A stretch of 64,000 nt of DNA from Rubrivivax rivuli (GCF_004016505.1 NZ_SACR01000004.1:310001-374000), one strand, 5' to 3'; positions 7,918 through 17,187 are shown, numbered from the stretch's first letter. Translations and numbers: made by a program. The notes: generated by a model from the letters alone, not told the origin.

Positions 7918-8733
7918 TCAGCCGTTCAGCCCGCGGTGCAGCATGCTGCCGGCCAACGCCATCAGCAACACCGCGAAAAGCCGCTTCAGCACCTTCACGT
8001 TGATGCGTTGGGCCACGCGGGCGCCCAGCGGCGCCAGGGCCACGCTGGCCGCGGCCACGATGGCCAGCGCCGGCAGGTAGAGGTAGCCAAACGCACCGGG
8101 CAGCGCCGGGGGCAGGTGCCAGCCGCTGATCACGTACCCCACCGTGCTGGCCAGTGCGATGGGAAAACCCAAGGCCGAACTGGTGCCCACCGCGTGCCGG
8201 GGCGGCACGTTGCACCAGGTCATGAAGGGCACCGAAAGAAAGGCGCCGCCGGCGCCCAGCAGCCCGGAGATGAAGCCGATGCCGGTGCCCACGCCGGCCT
8301 GGCCCCAGGCGCCGGGCATCTCCCGGCCGGGGCTGGGGCGGCGGTCCAGCGCCATCTGCACCGCGGTGTAGCCGATGAAGGCCGCGAAGATCAGCGCCAG
8401 GCCTTGGCCCTTGAGCACCGCAAACGCGCCGGCGCCCGCCAGCAGCCCGCCCAGCACGATGCCCGGTGCCATGCGCCGCGCGATGGGCCAGCGCACGGCG
8501 CCCAGGCGGTGGTGGGCGCGCACGCTGGACAGCGAGGTGAAGAGGATGGTCGCCATCGAGGTGGCGATCGCCATCTTCACGGCCAGACCGCTGTCGACAC
8601 CGCGCTGCGTGAGCAGCCAGGCCATCGCCGGCACCATCAGCATGCCGCCGCCGATGCCCAGCAAGCCCGCCAGGAAACCCGCGACGGCGCCCAGGGCCAG
8701 CAGTTCGGCCACCAGCGTGAAGCCGAGGTCCAT
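7918..8733 (-). CDS. TauE/SafE family sulfite/organosulfonate exporter
   Basis: A 271-residue inner-membrane protein with about eight hydrophobic segments in two similar halves, each carrying the family glycine motif (GFLAGLLGIGGGMLMVPAMAW near the N-terminus and GFISGLLGAGGAFLSVPFM in the middle). The family exports sulfite, sulfoacetate or related anions. Its start codon directly abuts the stop of the EVE gene, so the two are cotranscribed. The substrate is not deducible. Confidence 0.9.
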   Translation of the reverse strand: MDLGFTLVAELLALGAVAGFLAGLLGIGGGMLMVPAMAWLLTQRGVDSGLAVKMAIATSMATILFTSLSSVRAHHRLGAVRWPIARRMAPGIVLGGLLAGAGAFAVLKGQGLALIFAAFIGYTAVQMALDRRPSPGREMPGAWGQAGVGTGIGFISGLLGAGGAFLSVPFMTWCNVPPRHAVGTSSALGFPIALASTVGYVISGWHLPPALPGAFGYLYLPALAIVAAASVALAPLGARVAQRINVKVLKRLFAVLLMALAGSMLHRGLNG

Positions 8734-9198
<465 letters not shown>

Positions 9199-9230
9199 GG
9201 GGCTGATGGGGAGATGAGGCGGGCCTGCCA

Positions 9231-9420
9231 GAAGGGGTGTCCGCCGTGGAAGCTGTGAACCCGGGTGCCTGAACCAAAGGGGAAGTTCAGGTGGGCGAGG
9301 TCAGCCATGCATTGGGTTCATCTGACGCGAGACGATCACGCCTGCGTGGCGATGTTCCAAGCCCTTGGTCATAGACCATCGGCTCAAGGACATGAAAGGC
9401 TCACAAGTCCACGACGGACC
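9231..9420 (-). ncRNA. ssrS: 6S RNA
   Basis: Found by structure and position. Reading the minus strand, GTCCGTCG near the 5' end pairs with CGGCGGAC near the 3' end to close the molecule. The 5' side holds CTTGAGCCGATGG, matching the CTGAGCCGAT block of E. coli 6S RNA. The 3' side holds GGTTCAGGCACCCGGGTTCACAG then CGGCGG, like the E. coli 3' block. The middle has a CCTGAAC/GTTCAGG hairpin and a CCACGCAGGCGTG hairpin. Length is about 190 nt. 6S RNA mimics an open promoter and sequesters sigma-70 RNA polymerase in stationary phase. The location between zapA and an EVE gene fits other betaproteobacteria. Ends are accurate to about 5 nt; no terminator follows, so the 3' end is probably processed. 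Confidence 0.88.
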
Positions 9421-9425
9421 GATTC

Positions 9426-9431
9426 ATTCTA
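9426..9431 (-). promoter_or_regulatory. -10 element of 6S RNA
   Basis: The minus strand reads TAGAAT six to seven bases before the inferred 6S RNA 5' end. No consensus -35 is visible at 17 bases. It lies in the 45 bases between the zapA stop and the 6S start. Confidence 0.6.
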
Positions 9432-9475
9432 GACCTCGGGGCTGCCACGCGTGCGGTGCCGGGCCGCGCCGGAAC

Positions 9476-9790
9476 TCACAGAAGCTGGCCGTCGTCGCCC
9501 AGGGCCGCATCCACGCGGCGCAGCAGGGCGTCGAGCTCGTCGGCGCCGTCGTCGGCATGGGCCGGGGCCGCGGCGGGCGGCGGCGCGTTCTGGCGCTCGG
9601 CCAGCTGGTAGGCGAGATTCAGCGCGGCCAGCACGGCGATGCGCTCACGCGCCTTGACCTTGCCGGAATCGCGGATGGAGCTCATCTCGCGGTCGACCGC
9701 CGCCACGGCCGCCTGCAGCAGGGCCTCGCCGCCTTCGGGGCAGCCGAGCATGTAGACCTGGCCGAGGATGGAGACTTCGAGTTGCTTCAT
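9476..9790 (-). CDS. zapA: Cell division protein ZapA
   Basis: A 104-residue protein: MKQLEVSILGQVYMLGCPEG begins the small N-terminal domain, followed by the long helix with KARERIAVLAALNLAYQL. ZapA bundles FtsZ filaments at midcell. Its start overlaps the stop of the upstream zapB-like gene by four bases (ATGA), so the two are coupled. 6S RNA follows immediately. Confidence 0.95.
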   Translation of the reverse strand: MKQLEVSILGQVYMLGCPEGGEALLQAAVAAVDREMSSIRDSGKVKARERIAVLAALNLAYQLAERQNAPPPAAAPAHADDGADELDALLRRVDAALGDDGQLL

Positions 9791-10017
9791 GCGCCCGCCT
9801 CGGGCTCACGGGCCGGGGCCGGTGCGGGCTCGGCAGGGATGCGTTCGAGCAGCGCGTCGATGCGCCCGCGCGCAGCAGCCAGCCGCGAGCGCAGGCTGTC
9901 GCGTTCGGCCGTGACGGCTGCGAGCTGCTGCTCGATCAAGGCGCTGGTGCGCTTGAGTTCCTGGTGCCGCAGCACCAGGCGGTCGACACGTTCGGCAAGG
10001 TCTTCCAGCTTGGCCAT
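9787..10017 (-). CDS. Small ZapB-like coiled-coil protein (TIGR02449/DUF904 type)
   Basis: A 76-residue protein starting at ATG 10017 (MAKLEDLAERVDRLVLRHQ); the open frame extends upstream without meaning. Nearly the whole protein is one heptad-rich coiled coil (residues about 3-57) ending in an Ala/Pro/Glu tail. Position directly before zapA and the coiled coil suggest a divisome partner equivalent to ZapB, which links ZapA-FtsZ to the nucleoid end. The function is inferred from context and architecture. Confidence 0.85.
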   Translation of the reverse strand: MAKLEDLAERVDRLVLRHQELKRTSALIEQQLAAVTAERDSLRSRLAAARGRIDALLERIPAEPAPAPAREPEAGA

Positions 10018-10018
10018 C

Positions 10019-10681
10019 TCAAGGCTTCCCCTTGGCGGACATTGTAGGAGGGGGCAGGCGACGCCCGTGGTCGCAGGCGCTGCGCACGGTGCAGACATCG
10101 CAACGCGGCGCACGCGCCGTGCAGACATAGCGGCCGTGCAGGATGAGCCAGTGGTGGGCGTCCACCAGGTAGGCTTCGGGCACGCGGCGCATCAGCTCGT
10201 CTTCGACACCGCGAACGCTTTCGCTGCGCGCCAGGCCAGCACGGCGGCTGACGCGGTAGACGTGCGTGTCCACCGCCATCGTCGGCTCGCCGAAGGCGAC
10301 GTTGAGCACCACGTTGGCTGTCTTGCGGCCCACGCCGGGCAGGGCTTCCAGCGCCTCGCGCGAGCGCGGCACCTCGCCGCCGTGCTGCTGGATCAGGATC
10401 TCGCAGGTGGCCACCAGGTTCTTGGCCTTGTTGCGGAACAGGCCGATGGTGCGGATGAGTTCGGTCACCCGCTCGACGCCGAGCTCCACCATCTTCTGCG
10501 GTGTGGGCGCGAGCGCAAACAGGCGCCTGGTGGCCTTGTTGACGCCCACGTCGGTGGCCTGTGCCGAGAGCAGCACCGCGGCCAGCAGCTCGAAGACGCT
10601 GGTGTATTCCAGCTCGGTCTGCGGCCGCGGGTTGGCTGCGGCCAGCGTGGCGAAGAAGGTCTCGGCGGCTTCAGGCTTCAT
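10019..10681 (-). CDS. nth: Endonuclease III
   Basis: A 220-residue base-excision repair glycosylase/AP lyase for oxidised pyrimidines. The start at ATG 10681 (MKPEAAETFF) matches family length. The helix-hairpin-helix LPGVGRKTANVVL carries the catalytic lysine, VDTHVYRVSRR carries the catalytic aspartate, and C-X6-C-X2-C-X5-C near the C-terminus binds the 4Fe-4S cluster. The gene overlaps the end of rsxB by 11 bases, so both share a transcript. Confidence 0.97.
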   Translation of the reverse strand: MKPEAAETFFATLAAANPRPQTELEYTSVFELLAAVLLSAQATDVGVNKATRRLFALAPTPQKMVELGVERVTELIRTIGLFRNKAKNLVATCEILIQQHGGEVPRSREALEALPGVGRKTANVVLNVAFGEPTMAVDTHVYRVSRRAGLARSESVRGVEDELMRRVPEAYLVDAHHWLILHGRYVCTARAPRCDVCTVRSACDHGRRLPPPTMSAKGKP

Positions 10682-11402
10682 CGGTGGGGGCGGTGGGCAG
10701 GGGTGTGGCGGCCTGGCGCTTTTGTGCGGCGCGGCGCAAGGCGGCTTCGATGACGGCACGCTTGGCGTCCAGCGCGGCGGGCTCGGTGAGCTGGCTGTGC
10801 GCAGCCAGGTCGGCCAGCTTGGCGCGGGCCTTGGCGGCCAGGCGCTCGTCGTTCTCCTGCTGTTCGCGCAGCAGGCGCTGCTGGCGGAATTCGTAGCGTT
10901 CGCGCGCTTCGTCGGCCTGTGGCTGGCTCCAGGCCTGCCAGCCGGTCTGAGCGCCGGTCACGGGCACCAGCGAGATGCAATCGACCGGGCACACCGGGAT
11001 GCACAGCTCGCAGCCCGTGCATTGCGCGTCGATCACGGTGTGCATGAGCTTGGAAGCCCCGACGATGCAATCCACCGGGCAGGCCTTGATGCACAAGGTG
11101 CAGCCGATGCACCAGGTCTCGTCGATGACGGCCAGCAAGCGCGGGCCTTCGGTGCCGTGTGCGGTGTCCAGCGGCAGCGTGGGCCCGCCAGTGATCTGTG
11201 CCAGCCGGCCGATGCCTGCTGCGCCGCCAGGCGGGCAGCGGTTGATCGGAGCCTCGCCTGTGGCCATGGCCACCGCGTAGCTGCGGCAATCGGGGTAGCC
11301 GCAGCGCGTGCACTGCGTCTGCGGCAGGGCCGCGTTCAGGCGCTCGGCCAGCGCGGCGGTGTCAGGGGCCAGAAGCGGCGCAGCGGGGGCGGGGAGCGGC
11401 AC
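10671..11402 (-). CDS. rsxB: RsxB/RnfB-like ferredoxin subunit (solitary)
   Basis: A 243-residue Fe-S protein. Residues about 18-60 form the Fe-S domain of RnfB (TQCTRCGYPDCRSYAVAMA ... NRCPPGG). Residues about 85-155 hold two CX2CX2CX3C clusters (WCIGCTLCIKACPVDCI and QCTGCELCIPVCPVDCI). The rest is a charged helical tail. Classical RnfB has an N-terminal membrane helix; only a short Ala/Pro stretch is present here. No other rnf/rsx subunit lies nearby, and it is coupled to nth, whose product needs a 4Fe-4S cluster. A role in delivering electrons to a soluble partner is inference. Confidence 0.88.
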   Translation of the reverse strand: MPLPAPAAPLLAPDTAALAERLNAALPQTQCTRCGYPDCRSYAVAMATGEAPINRCPPGGAAGIGRLAQITGGPTLPLDTAHGTEGPRLLAVIDETWCIGCTLCIKACPVDCIVGASKLMHTVIDAQCTGCELCIPVCPVDCISLVPVTGAQTGWQAWSQPQADEARERYEFRQQRLLREQQENDERLAAKARAKLADLAAHSQLTEPAALDAKRAVIEAALRRAAQKRQAATPLPTAPTDEA

Positions 11403-11423
11403 CCCGCGATTATCCCCGCGAGC

Positions 11424-12755
11424 TCAGCGGCTGCGCTTGCTGCGCGGCAGGCGCGTGACCTTGGCGCCTTCGGTGCCCGTCGAGGCTGCGGCGGCCTCGG
11501 CGGTCTCGGCGGCCGTCTGGTTGAAGCGCGCGATGAAGCGGCGCACCTCCGGGTAGACCTTCTCGCGCCAGCGGCGGCCCGAGAAGATGCCGTAGTGGCC
11601 GGCGCCCACCGCGTCGTAGTGGAATTTGCGCGAGGTGGGCACGCCAGTGCAGAGGTCGTGCGCGGCGCGCGTCTGGCCGGCGCCGGAGATGTCGTCGAGC
11701 TCGCCTTCGATCGTCAGCAGCGCGGTGCTGCCGATGTCCTGCGGCCGCACCAGTTCGCCGCGCACCTGCCAGGTGCCGTGGACCAGCGCGAAGTCCTGGA
11801 AGACGGTCTTGATGGTGTCGAGGTAGTACTCGGCCGGCATGTCGAGCACGGCGTTGTACTCGTCGTAGAACTGGCGGTGGCTCTCGGCGCTGTCGTCGTC
11901 GCCCTTGATGAGGTCGGCAAAGTAGTCGTAGTGGCTGCTGAGGTGGCGGTCGGGGTTCATCGCCACGAAGCCGGTGTGCTGCAGGAAGCCGGGGTAGACC
12001 GCGCGCCCCGCGCCCGGGAAGTTCTGCGGCACGCGGAAGATCACGTTGTTCTCGAACCAGCTGTGGCTCTTGTTCATCGCCAGGTTGTTGACGGCGGTGG
12101 GGCTCTTGCGGGCGTCGATGGGGCCGCCCATCATCGTCATGCTCAGCGGCGTGGTCTCGCCGCGGCTGGCCATCAGCGACACCGCAGCCAGCACCGGCAC
12201 GGTAGGCTGGCAGACCGAGATCACGTGCACGTCGGGGCCGACGTGCCGGATGAACTCCTGCACGTACTCGACATAGTCGTCGAGGCGGAAGGCGCCTTCG
12301 GCCAGCGGCACCATGCGCGCGTCGGTCCAGTCGGTGATGTAGACCTTGTGGTCCTGCAGCAGGCTCTTGACGGTATCGCGCAGCAGGGTGGCGTGGTGGC
12401 CGGACAAGGGCGCCACCACCAGCACCTTGGGCTGGGCCTTGATCGCTGCCAGCGCCTGAAGATCATCCGTGAAGCGCTTGAAGCGCAGCAGGCGGCAGAA
12501 GGGCTTGTGCAGGGCCACGCGCTCCTGCACGGCCACTTCGGCCCCGCCGGCGGTGACGCTGGTGATGCCGAAGGGCGGCTTCTCGTACTCCTTGGCCAGG
12601 CGGTGCAGCAGGTCGAAGCCGGCCGAGATGCGCTGCGACATCGGCATCTGGGCGAAGGGCGACAGCGGATGGTCGTAGAGCTTGGCCGAAGCGCTGGCGA
12701 ACTCGGCGAAGGGCGCCATCAAGGCGCGCTGGCTTTCGTAGATCTGGTAAAGCAT
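11424..12755 (-). CDS. phaZ: Intracellular polyhydroxybutyrate depolymerase
   Basis: A 443-residue protein matching the PhaZ1 class of Ralstonia: MLYQIYESQRALMAPF at the start, KEYEKPPFGI near residue 55, and the cysteine nucleophile in SVCQPTVPV (Cys182) that replaces the serine of a lipase box. The C-terminal part has EGELDDISGAGQT and HYGIFSGRRWR with the catalytic Asp and His. It degrades stored PHB granules. ATG 12755 is preferred over a TTG one codon earlier because GGAG stands seven bases before it. No phaC or phaA is in the window. A PhaR-like site lies about 95 bases upstream. Confidence 0.95.
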   Translation of the reverse strand: MLYQIYESQRALMAPFAEFASASAKLYDHPLSPFAQMPMSQRISAGFDLLHRLAKEYEKPPFGITSVTAGGAEVAVQERVALHKPFCRLLRFKRFTDDLQALAAIKAQPKVLVVAPLSGHHATLLRDTVKSLLQDHKVYITDWTDARMVPLAEGAFRLDDYVEYVQEFIRHVGPDVHVISVCQPTVPVLAAVSLMASRGETTPLSMTMMGGPIDARKSPTAVNNLAMNKSHSWFENNVIFRVPQNFPGAGRAVYPGFLQHTGFVAMNPDRHLSSHYDYFADLIKGDDDSAESHRQFYDEYNAVLDMPAEYYLDTIKTVFQDFALVHGTWQVRGELVRPQDIGSTALLTIEGELDDISGAGQTRAAHDLCTGVPTSRKFHYDAVGAGHYGIFSGRRWREKVYPEVRRFIARFNQTAAETAEAAAASTGTEGAKVTRLPRSKRSR

Positions 12756-12849
12756 CAATCCGCTCCAATGCGCAGTCCGGACCGCAACGCCCGGGGCAGG
12801 GTGCGCCGGGCGGGCGATGTTCCGAATGTAACGTCAATGCGGCCAAAAA

Positions 12850-12865
12850 TGTTGCAGTGCAGCAA
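12850..12865. promoter_or_regulatory. Candidate PhaR/PhbF operator upstream of phaZ
   Basis: The plus strand reads TGTTGCAGTGCAGCAA. It contains TGC-N3-GCA and outer TTGC...GCAA, resembling the imperfect palindrome described for the PHB-responsive repressors PhaR/PhbF of Burkholderiales. It is the only such element in the 230-base gap 12756-12985, in the phaZ promoter region. A separate inverted repeat CCTGTCAC/GTGACAGG (12952-12971) lies after the aminotransferase stop and may be its terminator stem, but has no T run. Confidence 0.45.
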
Positions 12866-12985
12866 TCTATTGACGTGCCGAGCATCTTGCCGCTGCAAAG
12901 GCGCCGTCAAAGCCCGGAAAACACGTAGGAGACGGGCCATTCCGGGGTGGCCCTGTCACCCAGGTGACAGGCCTGGGGCCCCGGT

Positions 12986-14194
12986 TCAGCCTGCCATCAC
13001 CTTTGCCAGCGCCGCGGCCACCGGTCCGATGTTGCGGCTGTTCAGCGCCGCCACGCAGATGCGGCCCGAGTCGACGCCGTAGACGCCGAACTCGCTGCGC
13101 AGGCGCTGCATCTGCTCCTTGCCCAGGCCCGAGTAGCTGAACATGCCCATCTGCGTGGTGATGTAGCTCAGGTCGCCTTGCACGCCGGCGGCTTGCAGTT
13201 GCTGCACCAGCGCGCTGCGCATGGCCTTGATGCGTTCGCGCATGCCGGCCAGTTCTTTTTCCCACATGGCGCGCAGCGCCGGGGTGGTGAGCACCGTGGC
13301 CACCACCTGGGCGCCGAAGGTGGGCGGGTTGCTGTAGTTGGTGCGGATGACGATCTTCAGCTGCGACAGCACGCGCGCGCACTCTTCCTTGCTGGCGCAC
13401 ACCACGCTGAGCGCGCCGACGCGCTCGCCATAAAGCGAGAAGCTCTTGCTGAACGAGGTGCTGACGAAGAACTGCTGCCCGGTGGCCAGGAAGCACTGCA
13501 CCGCCGCGCCGTCTTCGGCGATGCCCTTGCCGAAGCCCTGGTAGGCCATGTCGAGGAAGGGCACCAGGCCGCGCTCGGCGCAGGTGGCGGCGATCTGCTG
13601 CCATTGCGCCGGGCTGAGGTCGCAACCCGTGGGGTTGTGGCAGCAGGCGTGCAGCACGACCACGGTGCCGGCCGCGGCGGCCTGCAGCTTGGCGATCAGC
13701 GCGTCAAAGCGGATGCCGCGCGCGGCGGCGTCGTAGTAGGGGTAGGTGTCCACCGGGAAGCCGGCGTTGGTGAACAGCGCACGGTGGTTCTCCCAGCTCG
13801 GGTCGCTGATCAGCACGGTGGCCGCAGGGCGCAGGCGCTGGAGGAAATCGGCACCCACCTTCAGGCCGCCGGTGCCGCCCAGGGCCTGCACGGTGGCCAC
13901 GCGGCCGCTGGTGACGGCTTCGCTCTCGGCCCCGAAGACCAGGCCCTGCACGGCCTTGTCATAGGCGGCGATGCCGTCGATGGGCAGGTAGCCCTTGGCC
14001 TTGGGGCTCTCCAGCAGCTGCTTTTCGGCCTCGGCCACGCAGCGCAGCACGGGCAGCTTGCCGGCGTCGTCGAAGTACACGCCCACGCCCAGGTTCACCT
14101 TGGCGGGGTTGGGATCGGCGTTGAACTGCTCGTTCAGACCCAGGATGGGGTCGCGGGGCGCCATCTCGACGGCGGCGAAGAGCGATGCGGACAT
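12986..14194 (-). CDS. tyrB: Aromatic amino acid / aspartate aminotransferase
   Basis: A 402-residue PLP enzyme of aminotransferase class I. Visible motifs are VNLGVGVYFDDAGKLPVL at the substrate-binding N-terminus, HACCHNPTGCDLS, and the Schiff-base lysine in STSFSKSFSLYGERVG (Lys250). It transaminates aromatic amino acids and/or aspartate with 2-oxoglutarate in the cytosol. TyrB and AspC cannot be separated by eye; betaproteobacterial enzymes of this type are usually called aromatic aminotransferases. It is divergent from uvrB across 141 bases. Confidence 0.92.
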   Translation of the reverse strand: MSASLFAAVEMAPRDPILGLNEQFNADPNPAKVNLGVGVYFDDAGKLPVLRCVAEAEKQLLESPKAKGYLPIDGIAAYDKAVQGLVFGAESEAVTSGRVATVQALGGTGGLKVGADFLQRLRPAATVLISDPSWENHRALFTNAGFPVDTYPYYDAAARGIRFDALIAKLQAAAAGTVVVLHACCHNPTGCDLSPAQWQQIAATCAERGLVPFLDMAYQGFGKGIAEDGAAVQCFLATGQQFFVSTSFSKSFSLYGERVGALSVVCASKEECARVLSQLKIVIRTNYSNPPTFGAQVVATVLTTPALRAMWEKELAGMRERIKAMRSALVQQLQAAGVQGDLSYITTQMGMFSYSGLGKEQMQRLRSEFGVYGVDSGRICVAALNSRNIGPVAAALAKVMAG

Positions 14195-14335
14195 GGAAGG
14201 GCTTTCAGGACTCGAGGGGCGGGCGGAAGGCTGAGCAGGCCGGCGCGGGCTGCGCTACGCTCAAGGGTTGCCCGCCGCGGGAAGATCCCCATGGCGAGCC
14301 CGTGAATTCTACGTGCCGCACCCGAGGAAAACGCC

Positions 14336-16468
14336 ATGACCGCCCATGCCAACGCTGCCGCCGTCGGCCCCAGCGACGCCACGCAGGCGCCTGCAGGCGA
14401 GTTCATCACCTTTCCCGATTCCCCCTTCCAGCTGCTGCAGCAGTTCGCGCCCGCCGGCGACCAGCCCACCGCCATCGCGCAGCTCGTTGAAGGCATCCAG
14501 GACGGCTTGAGCTACCAGACGCTGCTGGGCGTCACGGGCTCGGGCAAGACCTTCACGATGGCCAATGTGATCGCCCGCATGGGCCGGCCGGCCATCGTCT
14601 TCGCGCCCAACAAGACGCTGGCCGCGCAGCTGTACAGCGAGTTCCGCGATTTCTTCCCGAAGAACGCGGTGGAGTACTTCGTCAGCTACTACGACTACTA
14701 CCAGCCCGAGGCCTACGTGCCGCAGCGCGACCTCTTCATCGAGAAGGACAGCGCGATCAACGAGCACATCGAGCAGATGCGACTCTCGGCCACCAAGAGC
14801 CTGCTGGAGCGGCGCGACGTGATCATCGTGGCCAGCGTCAGCGCCATCTACGGCATCGGCAACCCGGCCGACTACCACCAGATGGTGATGACGCTGCGCG
14901 TGGGCGACAAGATGAGCCAGCGTGACGTGATCCAGCAGCTGATCCGCATGCAGTACAAGCGCAACGAGGTCGATTTCAGCCGGGGCGCCTTCCGCGTGCG
15001 CGGCGACACCATCGACGTCTTTCCGGCCGAGCACAGCGAGCTGGCCTTGCGCATCGAGCTCTTCGACGACGAGGTCGAAAGCCTGCAGCTGCTGGACCCG
15101 CTGACGGGCCGCGTGCGGCAGAAGATCCCGCGCTTCACGGTCTACCCGAGCAGCCATTACGTGACGCCGCGCGAGCGCGTGGTCGACGCCATCGAGAGCA
15201 TCAAGGAAGAGCTGCGCACGCGGCTGGACGAGCTGGTCAAGAGCGGCAAGCTGGTGGAGGCGCAGCGCCTGGAGCAGCGCACGCGTTTCGACCTGGAGAT
15301 GCTGCAGGAGGTGGGCCACTGCAAGGGCATCGAGAACTACACGCGCCACCTCAGCGGCGCCAATCCGGGCGACCCGCCGCCCACGCTGGTGGACTACCTC
15401 GCCCCCGATGCGCTGATGTTCCTGGACGAAAGCCACGTGCTGATCGGCCAGTTCGGCGGCATGTACAACGGCGACCGTGCGCGCAAGACCACGCTGGTGG
15501 AGTATGGCTTCCGCCTGCCCAGCGCGCTGGACAACCGGCCGCTGAAGTTCGAGGAGTTCGAGGGCAAGATGCGCCAGAGCATCTTCGTCAGCGCCACGCC
15601 GGGCAACTGGGAGAAGGAACACACCGGCGCCGTGGTGGAGCAGGTGGTGCGCCCCACGGGCCTGGTCGACCCCGAGGTGGAGGTGCGCCCTGCCGGCACG
15701 CAGGTGGACGACGTGCTGCAGGAGATCCGCGAGCGCGTGAAGATCAACGAGCGCGTGCTCGTCACCACGCTCACCAAGCGCATGGCCGAGCAGCTCACCG
15801 AGTACCTGTCGGACAACGGCGTGAAGGTGCGCTACCTGCACAGCGACGTCGACACGGTGGAGCGCGTGGAGATCCTGCGTGACCTGCGCCTGGGCGCCTT
15901 CGACGTGCTGGTGGGCATCAACCTGCTGCGCGAGGGCCTGGACCTGCCCGAGGTCAGCCTGGTAGCCATCCTCGATGCCGACAAGGAAGGCTTCCTGCGC
16001 GCCGAGCGCAGCCTCATCCAGACCATCGGCCGCGCGGCGCGCAACCTCAACGGCCGCGCCATCCTGTATGCCGACAAGATGACCGACAGCATGAAGGCGG
16101 CCATCGGCGAGACCGAACGTCGGCGCGCCAAGCAGATCGCGCACAACCTGGCCATGGGCATCACGCCCAAGGGCGTGTCCACGCGCATCCGCGACATGAT
16201 CGACGGCGCCGTCTCCGACAAGAGCGCCAAGGACGACCTGAAGGCGGCGCAGGCTGCGGCCGAGGTCGAGTCGATGAGCGAGAAAGACCTCGGCAAGCGC
16301 ATCAAGCTGCTGGAGAAGCAGATGCTGGAACACGCACGCAACCTCGAGTTCGAGAAGGCGGCGCGCGTGCGCGACCAGCTGGCGCTGCTGCGCGAGCAGG
16401 CCTTCGGGGGTGCCGGGCACGACGTGGTGCCGCTGATCCCCGCGGCCCACCTGAAAGGGGCGGCGTGA
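14336..16468 (+). CDS. uvrB: Excinuclease ABC subunit B
   Basis: A 710-residue nucleotide-excision repair helicase-like protein. Walker [10 protein letters not shown] has its lysine at residue 71; the damage-probing beta-hairpin [12 protein letters not shown] follows; the motif II loop [13 protein letters not shown] and motif VI region [10 protein letters not shown] are intact; the C-terminal UVR helix pair ([19 protein letters not shown]) binds UvrC. The N-terminal 20 residues before FITFPDSPF are an Ala-rich extension. GAGG precedes the ATG. No LexA-type CTGT-N8-ACAG box is seen in the 141-base upstream gap. The stop overlaps the next start. Confidence 0.98.
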   Translation: MTAHANAAAVGPSDATQAPAGEFITFPDSPFQLLQQFAPAGDQPTAIAQLVEGIQDGLSYQTLLGVTGSGKTFTMANVIARMGRPAIVFAPNKTLAAQLYSEFRDFFPKNAVEYFVSYYDYYQPEAYVPQRDLFIEKDSAINEHIEQMRLSATKSLLERRDVIIVASVSAIYGIGNPADYHQMVMTLRVGDKMSQRDVIQQLIRMQYKRNEVDFSRGAFRVRGDTIDVFPAEHSELALRIELFDDEVESLQLLDPLTGRVRQKIPRFTVYPSSHYVTPRERVVDAIESIKEELRTRLDELVKSGKLVEAQRLEQRTRFDLEMLQEVGHCKGIENYTRHLSGANPGDPPPTLVDYLAPDALMFLDESHVLIGQFGGMYNGDRARKTTLVEYGFRLPSALDNRPLKFEEFEGKMRQSIFVSATPGNWEKEHTGAVVEQVVRPTGLVDPEVEVRPAGTQVDDVLQEIRERVKINERVLVTTLTKRMAEQLTEYLSDNGVKVRYLHSDVDTVERVEILRDLRLGAFDVLVGINLLREGLDLPEVSLVAILDADKEGFLRAERSLIQTIGRAARNLNGRAILYADKMTDSMKAAIGETERRRAKQIAHNLAMGITPKGVSTRIRDMIDGAVSDKSAKDDLKAAQAAAEVESMSEKDLGKRIKLLEKQMLEHARNLEFEKAARVRDQLALLREQAFGGAGHDVVPLIPAAHLKGAA

Positions 16469-17037
16469 TGCTGGGGCGCTTGAAGGGCTGGCTGCAGGGC
16501 GGCGCAGCGACGGCGGCCGGCCACCCGGCGCAGGCCGCGGAACTGCGCGTGCTGATGGTTTGCACCGGCAACATCTGCCGTTCGCCCACGGCCGAGGGCG
16601 TGCTGCGCGCACGGCTGGCGCGGGCGGGCCTGGGCGCGCGCGTGGAGGTCGACTCCGCCGGCACCCAGGGTTACCACACGGGGGAAGCGCCCGATCCCCG
16701 CGCCGTGAAGGCAGCGGCTGCGCGCGGCTACGACCTTGGCGGCCTGCGTGCGCGGCCGGTGCAGCCCGCCGACTTCCAGCGCTTCCACTGGCTGATCGCG
16801 ATGGACGAAGACCACCTGGCGTGGCTGCGCCGCAAGGCGCCGCCGGGCTGCACCGCGCGCATCGAGCTGCTGATGCCGCACGGCCGCCGCCACGCCGGCG
16901 TGACCGAGGTGCCCGACCCCTACTACGGCGCGCTGGCCGGCTTCGAGCGCGTGCTGGACCTGGTGGAAGACGCCTGCGACGGTTTGGTGGGCCGTGTGCA
17001 AGACCACCTCGGCGGCGGGGTGCGTGGCCATGCCTGA
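16468..17037 (+). CDS. Low-molecular-weight protein-tyrosine phosphatase
   Basis: A 189-residue protein with the P-loop [14 protein letters not shown] (C-X5-R, near residue 33) and the general-acid loop DPYYG near residue 151, both diagnostic of LMW-PTP. About 27 N-terminal residues precede the core and are atypical for the family. The ATG shares a base with the uvrB TGA (TGATG), indicating coupled translation. Bacterial LMW-PTPs act on tyrosine kinases of exopolysaccharide pathways or on small substrates; none is encoded nearby. Confidence 0.93.
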   Translation: MLGRLKGWLQGGAATAAGHPAQAAELRVLMVCTGNICRSPTAEGVLRARLARAGLGARVEVDSAGTQGYHTGEAPDPRAVKAAAARGYDLGGLRARPVQPADFQRFHWLIAMDEDHLAWLRRKAPPGCTARIELLMPHGRRHAGVTEVPDPYYGALAGFERVLDLVEDACDGLVGRVQDHLGGGVRGHA

Positions 17038-17058
17038 CTGAAAAGCTCAGGTTCAGAT

Positions 17059-17083
17059 AAACTTGAGCAAATCAGTCGGGCAC
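17059..17083. promoter_or_regulatory. IscR type-1 operator of the isc operon
   Basis: The block AAACTTGAG...CAGTCGGG fits the type-1 IscR site consensus (ATASYYGACTRWWWYAGTCRRSTAT) at about 20 of 25 positions, with the right arm AAATCAGTCGGG best conserved. It lies 105 bases before iscR, where the promoter should be. In other proteobacteria [2Fe-2S]-IscR binds such a site and represses its own operon when clusters are plentiful. Confidence 0.7.
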
Positions 17084-17187
17084 CTCCTGCTTCTGGGGGC
17101 CCGGCCCGACCAGCGCCCGGGCAGCTGCCCTGTGCGCCGGCCGACCGACACCGCAGCCTTGGCGCCCCGTGCGCCTGGAGAACCCTG

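Noticed and set aside
12952-12971. Inverted repeat CCTGTCAC/GTGACAGG after the aminotransferase gene
   Set aside because: Could be a terminator or operator, but it lacks a T run and matches no known site; mentioned only within another entry.
14195-14335. Search for a LexA/SOS box between the aminotransferase gene and uvrB
   Set aside because: No CTGT-N8-ACAG-like sequence found, so no SOS feature is reported.
14309-16612. A 767-codon minus-strand frame opposite uvrB
   Set aside because: Fully antisense to uvrB with low-complexity composition; no support.
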